Origin: Erysipelotrichaceae bacterium | Lineage (GTDB): Bacteria; Bacillota_I; Bacilli_A; Erysipelotrichales; Coprobacillaceae | DNA: 7,650 nucleotides | Direction: 5' to 3' | Assembly: GCA_021202205.1 (NCBI GenBank) | Contig: JAJQDJ010000071.1 | Location: forward strand, 1 to 7,650 | In this document: positions 1-6,800 of the stretch, one piece after another | How positions within the stretch are numbered: position 1 is the first letter of the stretch | Layout of the letters: each line of letters opens with the position of its first letter | Notes under the pieces: generated by a model | Seen by the model: only the letters and a program-made list of their open reading frames with translations | Database searches by the model: none | Told to the model about the DNA's origin: nothing | Made by a program: the position numbers and the translations under genes

Positions 1-32
1 GGCTGCCCTCCAAATCAGCCCTCCCTTAATTC

Positions 33-77
33 CAGTTTCATTTTACAATACGGGCCAATAAAATGACGCTGTTTTTT
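33..77 (+). terminator. possible weak intrinsic terminator upstream of the rpoB promoter
   Basis: An inverted repeat pairs bases 33-45 with 59-71: eight perfect pairs (TCATTTTA with TAAAATGA), one mismatch, one G-T wobble, then CAG with CTG. The loop is 13 nt, and a run of six T (72-77) follows directly. This is the layout of a rho-independent terminator for a gene lying to the left. The stem has only three G-C pairs, so it would be weak or leaky. The position, just before a strong promoter, supports the reading. The same A/T tract could also serve as an UP element for that promoter. Confidence 0.4.
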
Positions 78-90
78 GAAAAATTGGGTA

Positions 91-122
91 TTGACAAGCT
101 GTTAGCACTATGCTAATATAAT
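91..122 (+). promoter_or_regulatory. sigma-A type promoter of the rpoB-rpoC unit
   Basis: A perfect -35 box TTGACA (91-96) is followed, after a 17-nt spacer, by TAATAT (114-119) with an upstream TG (111-112), giving an extended -10. A second, fully consensus TATAAT overlaps at 117-122 but would need a 20-nt spacer, so the first register is more likely. The predicted transcript start is near 126. The A/T-rich tract at 72-86, about -54 to -40, could act as an UP element. A strong promoter of its own fits the high demand for polymerase subunits. Confidence 0.85.
102..116. promoter_or_regulatory. perfect inverted repeat in the promoter spacer, possible operator
   Basis: TTAGCA (102-107) and TGCTAA (111-116) are exact inverted copies separated by CTA. 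The repeat lies between the -35 and -10 boxes and its right arm covers the extended -10, where a bound repressor would block polymerase. The arms resemble CIRCE, the HrcA site (TTAGCACTC-N9-GAGTGCTAA), but the nine-base spacer is absent, so it is not a normal CIRCE. The repeat is seen directly; a regulatory role is inference. Confidence 0.4.
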
Positions 123-125
123 AAA

Positions 126-206
126 ATGCCTAATCATGTACAGAAGGCAGTGTTTTTTGACGTGCTTTTAGAATGATAGAGATAATTGATAAGGAGTGAA
201 GCGGGC
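126..206 (+). other. 5' untranslated leader of rpoB
   Basis: About 80 nt lie between the predicted transcript start and the rpoB start codon. The leader contains TGTTTTTTGA (151-160), an exact copy of a 10-mer at 70-79. It also has a 16-codon reading frame (126-176) that lacks a ribosome binding site. A loose stem can be drawn between 130-141 and 162-171, but it is interrupted and includes a wobble pair. I recognise no known riboswitch or ribosomal-protein leader motif. The extent depends on the predicted start site. Confidence 0.5.
190..199 (+). promoter_or_regulatory. ribosome binding site that fixes the rpoB TTG start
   Basis: TAAGGAGTGA matches the Bacillota Shine-Dalgarno consensus TAAGGAGGTGA with one G missing. 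The AAGGAG core (191-196) ends 10 nt before TTG at 207. No in-frame ATG or GTG lies nearby, and the earlier in-frame TTG at 186 precedes the site and so cannot use it. The TTG at 207 is therefore the best start. Confidence 0.85.
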
Positions 207-3200
207 TTGGACAAGAATGTAACTCAAGCAAAAAGTCGTATTAATCGTCGTAATTATTCGAGAATAAGTGGTTCTTTGGAACTACCAAATTTAGTAGAAA
301 TCCAAACAAATTCTTACAAATGGTTTAAAGAAGAAGGTATTAAAGAAGTATATAATGATATTTTTCCTATTACTTCTCATAATGGAGCTTTAACTTTGGA
401 ATTTGTTGATTGTTATTTTGATCAGCCGAAATACTCAATTGATGAGGCTAAGGAACGTGATGTGAATTATTCAGCACCAATTAGAACTACCCTTCGTCTT
501 GTCAATAATGGAACTGGAGAAATTAAAGAAAATGAAGTATTTATGGGTGATTTTCCGTTAATGACAGATTCTGGGACGTTTGTTATTAATGGTGCAGAAC
601 GTGTTATTGTCTCGCAGTTAGTACGTTCGCCTGGTGCTTATTTTGATACTATGGTTGATAAGAGTGGCAAGATTGTCTTTACTGGAAGTATGATTCCTTC
701 AAGAGGAACATGGTTAGAATTTGAAAATGATGCCAAAGATATCTTAAATGTACGTATTGACCGTACACGTAAAATTCCAGGAACTGTTCTGCTTCGTGCA
801 TTAGGTATAAGCAGCAATGATGATATTATAGATTTGTTTGGTGAACATCAATTCTTAAGAAATACTTTTGAAAAAGATAATACCATTGATACTGATAGTG
901 CACTTATTGAAATTTATAATAAATTGAGACCTGGAGAACCTGCTACATTAGAAGGCGCTAATAACCTTTTGTATACAAGATTTTTTGATCCAAAACGTTA
1001 TGATTTGGCACGTGCTGGACGTTTTAAGCTAGGGAAAAAATTAAGCTTATTAGACCGTATTACTAATCGTATTTTAGCTCAGGATGTTGTGGATGTTGAT
1101 GGTAATGTAGTTATGAAAGAAGGAACTTTATTAACAAAGGATAAAGTTGATCAATTAGAACCAATCTTCAAAGCAGGTGCTCATGTTAAAGAAGTACAAA
1201 CAAATGAATATATGAGATCTACAGCACGTATCCAGGTATTAGAAGTGTATACAAATGAGACAAAAGCTAAAAAGATGCGTGTTATTGGTACGGATTTATC
1301 ATTGGATTGTAAATATATTACAATTTCTGATATGCTTGCAGCCTATTCATATGTATTAAATTTAGTTGATATTTATGATTCGTTAGATTTGGCAAATGAT
1401 GATAGAGTCAGCTTAATGAGTCGTATTGGTTTATTGGATGATATTGATCATTTAGGAAATAGACGTGTAAGATCAGTGGGTGAATTGATTCAAAATCAAT
1501 TTAGAATTGGTTTAACAAGAATGGAACGTGTGGTTAAAGAAAGAATGTCTTTAACTGAAACAGATAATGTGACACCAGCCTCTCTTACCAATATCAAGCC
1601 ATTAACAGCTGCTATGAAGGAGTTTTTCTCTTCTTCACAATTATCACAATTTATGGATCAAATTAATCCATTAGCTGAATTAACAAACAAACGTCGTTTA
1701 TCAGCGTTAGGTCCTGGGGGTCTTTCTAGAGATCGTGCAGGTTATGAAGTCCGTGATGTGCATGCTTCTCACTATGGTCGTATATGTCCGATTGAAACTC
1801 CTGAAGGTTCAAACATTGGTTTGATTTCAACATTAGCATCATATGCTAAAATCAATAAATATGGTTTTATAGAAACACCATATCGTAAAGTCAATAATAC
1901 AGTTATTGATGAAAATGATATTCGTTATTTAACAGCAGATGAAGAAAAAAATTATGTTATTGCACAAGCTAAAGTGACAATGGGACCAAATGGTGAAATT
2001 TTAGATGAACAAGTTATTGCTCGACATTTAGGTGAAAATATTATGGCTAAACCTGAAGAAGTTGATTTTATAGATATTTCACCAAAGCAGATTGTTTCAG
2101 TTGCTACTTCTTGTATTCCATTTTTGGAAAATGATGATGCAACTCGTGCCTTAATGGGAGCCAACATGCAACGTCAGGCCGTACCACTTCTTAATCCACA
2201 TACTCCTTATGTTGGAACAGGTATGGAATATCAAGCTGCTAGAGACTCTGGTGCTGCAGTTGTTGCCAAAGCTGATGGTGTTGTTAAATATGTTGATGCT
2301 AAAAAGATAATTGTACAGGAAGATAATGGCGAACATCGTTACAAGCTTACAAAGTTTGCTATTTCAAATGCTGGTACATGTATTAATCATAAGCCTATCG
2401 TTAAGGTTGAAGATAAAGTTGTTAAGGGTGAAATATTGGCTGATGGGCCATCTATGGAACAGGGCGAATTAGCTCTTGGACAAAATGTTTTAGTAGGATT
2501 CATGACATGGAATGGTTACAATTATGAAGATGCTGTTATTATGTCAGAAAGATTAGTAAAAGAAGATGTTTATACATCTATTCATATTGAGGAATATAGT
2601 ATTGAATGTCGTGATACAAAATTAGGACCTGAAGAAATTACTAGAGATATTCCTAATGTTGGAGAAGAAGCTCGTAAGTATTTAAATAGTGAAGGTATCA
2701 TTATGATAGGTGCTGAAGTTAAGGAAGGTGATATTCTTGTAGGTAAAGTAACGCCAAAAGGACAAGCAGAATTATCAGCTGAAGAAAAACTATTATTAGC
2801 TATATTTGGTGAAAAATCAAGAGAAGTTAAAGATAATTCCTTACGTGTTCCTCATGGTGGAGCTGGTATTGTTCATGATATTAAAGTCTTTGAAAGAAAG
2901 AAAGACGAAAAAAATGACGATTTGCAGCCAGGTGTTAATAAAGTTGTTAAAGTATATATTGTACAAAAACGTAAGATTTCTGAAGGCGACAAAATGTCAG
3001 GTAGACATGGTAATAAAGGTGTTATTTCTAAAATTTTACCAATTGAAGATATGCCTCATTTAGAAGATGGTACGCCATTAGATATTATGTTGAATCCATT
3101 AGGTATTCCATCTCGTATGAATATTGGGCAAGTAATGGAAATGCATTTGGGTTATGCTGCAAGAGAAATGAATCAATATTTTGCTACTCCAGCTTTTGAT

Positions 3201-3860
3201 GGTATCAGTGCTAAAGACTTGGAAGATATTATGGCTGAAGCTGGCATGCCTAGTGATGGTAAGCAACCTGTCATTGATGGTCGTACAGGTGAGTATTTTG
3301 ATTCTAAGATTTCTGTTGGTGTTATGTACATGATTAAATTAGCTCACATGGTTGATGATAAATTGCATGCTCGTAGTGTTGGCCCATATTCATTAGTTAC
3401 ACAGCAGCCATTAGGTGGTAAAGCTCAAAATGGTGGTCAGAGATTTGGTGAAATGGAAGTATGGGCACTTGAAGCTTATGGTGCAGCATATACATTGCGT
3501 GAAATCTTGACAGTTAAATCTGATGATGTCGTTGGTCGTGTTAAAACATATGAAGCTATTGTTAAGGGCCAAAAGATGCCTGAACCAGGTATTCCCGAAT
3601 CATTTAGAGTATTGACTAAAGAATTACAGGCTTTAGCTTTGGATGTTCGCTTGTTGGATGATGAAGGTCATGAAATAGATGAAAGAAAGATTGAAGAGGA
3701 AGAAAGACGTTTCCCTACTTCAGATAGAATGTTTGATTCTAATGAAGAAAAAAGACCTGAAGAGAATAAACAACAGGATGAAGAAGATAGTGATGATGTT
3801 TTAAGTGATCTTGTAGATAATTTGTTTACAGATGATGAATCTTTTGATGATGAAGAATAG
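207..3860 (+). CDS. rpoB: DNA-directed RNA polymerase subunit beta
   Basis: Beta subunit of core RNA polymerase, forming one pincer of the DNA cleft and part of the RNA-synthesis active site in the cytoplasm. At 1217 residues it is slightly longer than the roughly 1190 of Bacillus. The TTG start is chosen because it follows a Shine-Dalgarno site and puts the N-terminal Arg-Arg pair at residues 14-15, as in Bacillus subtilis. In order (boundaries approximate): protrusion and lobe (1-460), the fork with the rifampicin pocket (475-501), the E774-D775 pair in NYEDA, the hybrid-binding region with GDKMSGRHGNKG and active-site lysines K929 and K937, and the clamp-contacting C-terminal part (about 1050-1145, TQQPLGGKAQ). 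A 69-residue acidic tail (31 Asp/Glu) ends the protein. Odd points: the rifampicin-contact His is Asn494, the usual Pro in TPEGPNIG is Ser535, and initiation is at TTG. rpoC follows after 12 nt. Identity is certain; the exact start is very likely. Confidence 0.98.
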   Translation: MDKNVTQAKSRINRRNYSRISGSLELPNLVEIQTNSYKWFKEEGIKEVYNDIFPITSHNGALTLEFVDCYFDQPKYSIDEAKERDVNYSAPIRTTLRLVNNGTGEIKENEVFMGDFPLMTDSGTFVINGAERVIVSQLVRSPGAYFDTMVDKSGKIVFTGSMIPSRGTWLEFENDAKDILNVRIDRTRKIPGTVLLRALGISSNDDIIDLFGEHQFLRNTFEKDNTIDTDSALIEIYNKLRPGEPATLEGANNLLYTRFFDPKRYDLARAGRFKLGKKLSLLDRITNRILAQDVVDVDGNVVMKEGTLLTKDKVDQLEPIFKAGAHVKEVQTNEYMRSTARIQVLEVYTNETKAKKMRVIGTDLSLDCKYITISDMLAAYSYVLNLVDIYDSLDLANDDRVSLMSRIGLLDDIDHLGNRRVRSVGELIQNQFRIGLTRMERVVKERMSLTETDNVTPASLTNIKPLTAAMKEFFSSSQLSQFMDQINPLAELTNKRRLSALGPGGLSRDRAGYEVRDVHASHYGRICPIETPEGSNIGLISTLASYAKINKYGFIETPYRKVNNTVIDENDIRYLTADEEKNYVIAQAKVTMGPNGEILDEQVIARHLGENIMAKPEEVDFIDISPKQIVSVATSCIPFLENDDATRALMGANMQRQAVPLLNPHTPYVGTGMEYQAARDSGAAVVAKADGVVKYVDAKKIIVQEDNGEHRYKLTKFAISNAGTCINHKPIVKVEDKVVKGEILADGPSMEQGELALGQNVLVGFMTWNGYNYEDAVIMSERLVKEDVYTSIHIEEYSIECRDTKLGPEEITRDIPNVGEEARKYLNSEGIIMIGAEVKEGDILVGKVTPKGQAELSAEEKLLLAIFGEKSREVKDNSLRVPHGGAGIVHDIKVFERKKDEKNDDLQPGVNKVVKVYIVQKRKISEGDKMSGRHGNKGVISKILPIEDMPHLEDGTPLDIMLNPLGIPSRMNIGQVMEMHLGYAAREMNQYFATPAFDGISAKDLEDIMAEAGMPSDGKQPVIDGRTGEYFDSKISVGVMYMIKLAHMVDDKLHARSVGPYSLVTQQPLGGKAQNGGQRFGEMEVWALEAYGAAYTLREILTVKSDDVVGRVKTYEAIVKGQKMPEPGIPESFRVLTKELQALALDVRLLDDEGHEIDERKIEEEERRFPTSDRMFDSNEEKRPEENKQQDEEDSDDVLSDLVDNLFTDDESFDDEE
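1629..1709 (+). other. rpoB: rifampicin resistance-determining region of rpoB (cluster I)
   Basis: These 27 codons (residues 475-501) correspond to Escherichia coli beta 507-533. Most drug-contact positions are standard: Q510, L511, S512, Q513, F514, D516, R529, S531 and L533 equivalents are all present. Three positions differ from E. coli: G507 is Ser475, N518 is Ile486, and H526 is Asn494 (codon AAC at 1686-1688). H526 substitutions, including H526N, are established rifampicin-resistance changes. The alignment is ungapped and unambiguous across the region. Confidence 0.93.
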
Positions 3861-3864
3861 GAGG
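3859..3864 (+). promoter_or_regulatory. ribosome binding site of rpoC, overlapping the rpoB stop
   Basis: AGGAGG begins inside the TAG stop codon of rpoB and sits 8 nt before the rpoC ATG at 3873, an optimal distance. Two other ATGs lie in the gap (3865 and 3869), but neither is in the rpoC frame. The overlap lets ribosomes ending rpoB re-initiate on rpoC, which would help keep beta and beta' equimolar. Confidence 0.92.
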
Positions 3865-3872
3865 ATGCATGA

Positions 3873-6800
3873 ATGAGTGATGTTAATAAATTTTCAGCAA
3901 TCCAAATTGGATTAGCTTCTCCAGATAAAATTCGTCAGTGGTCTTATGGTGAAGTTAAAAAGCCAGAGACGATTAATTACCGTTCTCAAAAACCAGAGAA
4001 AGATGGATTATTTTGTGAAAAAATCTTTGGTCCATCTAAGGACTGGGAATGTAGTTGTGGTAAATATAAGAAAGTAAGATATAAAGGTGTTATTTGTGAT
4101 CGCTGTGGGGTTGAAGTAACAAAGTCTTCAGTGCGTCGTGAACGTATGGGACATATTGAATTAGCTACACCAGTTGCTCATATATGGTATTTAAAAGGGA
4201 TACCTTCGAGAATGGGACTTATCCTTGATATGTCAGCTAAGCAATTAGAAGAAATTATTTATTTTGTGTCTTATGTTGTAACGGATAAAGGGAGTACACC
4301 TTTAGAGTATAAACAAGTTTTATCAGAAAGAGATTATCGTAATTGTCGCGAAAAATTCGGTAAAGCTTTTGAAGCCAAGACTGGTGCTGAAGCAGTTAAA
4401 ATGCTTCTTCAAAAAGTTGATCTTGATGAAGAATTTGAAAATGTTAATAAAGAATTTAAAAATGCATCTGGAGAAAGACCTTCTAAATTACTCAAACGTT
4501 TGGAAGCAATTGAAGAATTTAGAACATCAGAAAATGAACCAGAATGGATGATTTTAGATGTATTACCAGTTATTCCACCTGATTTAAGACCAATGTTACA
4601 ATTAGATGGTGGCCGTTTTGCAACTAGTGATTTAAATGATTTGTATCGTCGCGTTATTACGCGTAATAATCGTTTGAAAAAATTGTTAGAATTAGGAACA
4701 CCTTCAATCATCGTACAAAATGAAAAACGTATGTTACAGGAAGCTGTTGATGCATTGATTGATAATGGTCGTCGTTCTAAAGCTATTACAGGTGCTGGTG
4801 GTCGACCTTTGAAATCATTAAGTCATACTTTAAAAGGTAAACAAGGACGTTTCCGTCAAAATTTACTTGGTAAACGTGTAGATTACTCTGGCCGTTCAGT
4901 TATTGCGGTTGGACCTGATTTAAAAATGTATCAATGTGGTATTCCACGTGAAATGGCTTTAAACTTATTTAAACCTTTTGTTATATGTGGTTTAGTCAAA
5001 GAACAAATTGCTACAAATATTAAAGCTGCTGAAAGACTTATAGAACAAATGGATGATAGTATTTGGCCGGTTGTTGAACAAGTCATTAAAGAACATCCAG
5101 TATTATTAAACCGTGCTCCTACCTTACATAGATTAGGTATTCAAGCATTTGAACCTAAACTTGTAGAAGGTCGTGCTATTCGTTTACATCCATTAGTAAC
5201 ACCAGCATTTAATGCCGATTTTGATGGTGACCAAATGGCCGTCCATGTACCTTTAGGTGAAGAAGCTATTCAAGAAGCACGTCAATTAATGTTAGGCTCA
5301 AGTAATATCTTGGGACCTAAAGATGGTAAACCTATCGTTACACCATCACAGGATATGGTGCTTGGTAATTATTATCTAACATTAGAAGAAGCAGGCAAGA
5401 TTGGTGAAGGAACAGTATTTAGTGATATCAATGAAGTAGAAATGGCTTATGCAGCTAAAACAGTGCATTTGCATACAAGAGTTGCCATTCGCGGTAAATC
5501 ATTAAATAATAATACATTTACTGAAGAACAAAATAATTCATATTTAATTACGAGTGTTGGTAAGATTATCTTTAATCAAATCTTTGATGGTAATTTTCCA
5601 TATATCAATGATCCGAGCAAAGAAAATCTAGAGGCAACACCTGCTAAATATTTTGTTCCAATGGGAACAGATATTAAAGCTCATATTGCGGCACAACCAG
5701 TTATTATGCCATTAGGCAAAAAAGCTTTAGGTAATATTATTGATGAAGCATTTAAGCTTAATAAAACAACTGAAATTACAGCAATGCTTGATAGAATGAA
5801 AGATCAGGGTTTCTATTATTCAACAATTGCAGGTATTACAGTTTCTATCTCAGATATTCAAGTACCTCAAGATAAATATGTATTGTTTGATAAAGCTGAT
5901 GAACAACTTGAAGTCATTAAGAATTTATATCGTAAAGGCAAAATTACAGATGAAGAAAGACATAATATCGTTATTAAATTATGGAGTGATGTTAAGGACC
6001 AAGTTGAAGGTGTTGTTAAGGAAGAATTTGAATCTGACCGTAGCAATCCAATCTTTATCATGTCTGATTCAGGTGCCCGTGGTAATATCTCTAACTTTAC
6101 ACAGTTAGTAGGTATGCGTGGATTGATGTCTAACCCTAAAGGTGAAACTATTGAATTGCCTATTAAATCATCATTTAGAGAAGGTTTAACAGCGTCTGAA
6201 TTCTTCATTTCAACTCATGGTGCTCGTAAAGGGTCAACCGATACAGCTTTGAAAACAGCAGACTCAGGTTATTTAACAAGACGTTTGGTTGATGTATCTC
6301 AAGAAGTTAGAATTACTGAAGAAGATTGTCACACTGATAGAGGATTTAAAGTTACTGAACTTGTTAATACAGCCGATAATTCTATTATTGTACCTTTATA
6401 TGATAGACTTGTTGGACGTTATTCATTAAAAGATATTATTCATCCAGAGACTGGTGAAGTCATTGTTCATGCTAATGAAATCATGGATGAAATATCAGCA
6501 AAAGAAGTGACTGATGCTGGTATTAAAGAAGTTGAAATTCGTTCAATCTTTGGCTGCAAAGCTAAAAATGGTATTTGTTGTAAATGTTATGGACGTAATT
6601 CAGCAACTGGTGAAGAAGTTGAATTTGGTGAAGCTGTTGGTATTATGGCTGCACAATCAATTGGTGAACCAGGTACCCAATTAACAATGCGTACATTCCA
6701 CCAAGGTGGTGTTGCTGGTGGTGAAGATATCACACAAGGTTTACCTCGTATTCAAGAGTTGTTTGAAGCTAGAAATCCTAAAGGTAAAGCTTATATTTCT

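Noticed and set aside
186..206. Longer RpoB start at TTG 186, adding seven residues
   Set aside because: It lies upstream of the Shine-Dalgarno site, which would then be inside the coding region, and the extra residues break the match with Bacillus RpoB N-terminal spacing.
1616..1655. Internal AAGGAG followed by ATG in rpoB, possible internal translation start
   Set aside because: The distance to the ATG at 1653 is over 30 nt, far beyond a functional Shine-Dalgarno spacing.
1833..1849. TTAGCAT-CAT-ATGCTAA palindrome inside rpoB, with the same six-base arms as the promoter repeat
   Set aside because: It is fully explained by coding for Leu-Ala-Ser-Tyr-Ala in a conserved protein region, and the arm spacing differs (5 versus 3 bases). 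Probably chance.
1952..2336. Two overlapping minus-strand open frames (71 and 61 codons)
   Set aside because: They are antisense to a well-conserved part of rpoB, with no ribosome binding site or family resemblance.
2806..3063. Plus-strand 85-codon frame inside rpoB
   Set aside because: It is an out-of-frame shadow of the conserved region leading to the GDKMSGRHGNKG motif; its Lys/Leu/Ile-rich composition is typical of shifted AT-rich coding DNA.
4409..4711. Minus-strand 100-codon frame within rpoC
   Set aside because: Antisense shadow of a conserved beta' segment; no independent start signals.
5867..6208. Minus-strand 113-codon frame within rpoC
   Set aside because: Antisense to the conserved region before the bridge helix; no ribosome binding site or recognisable domain.
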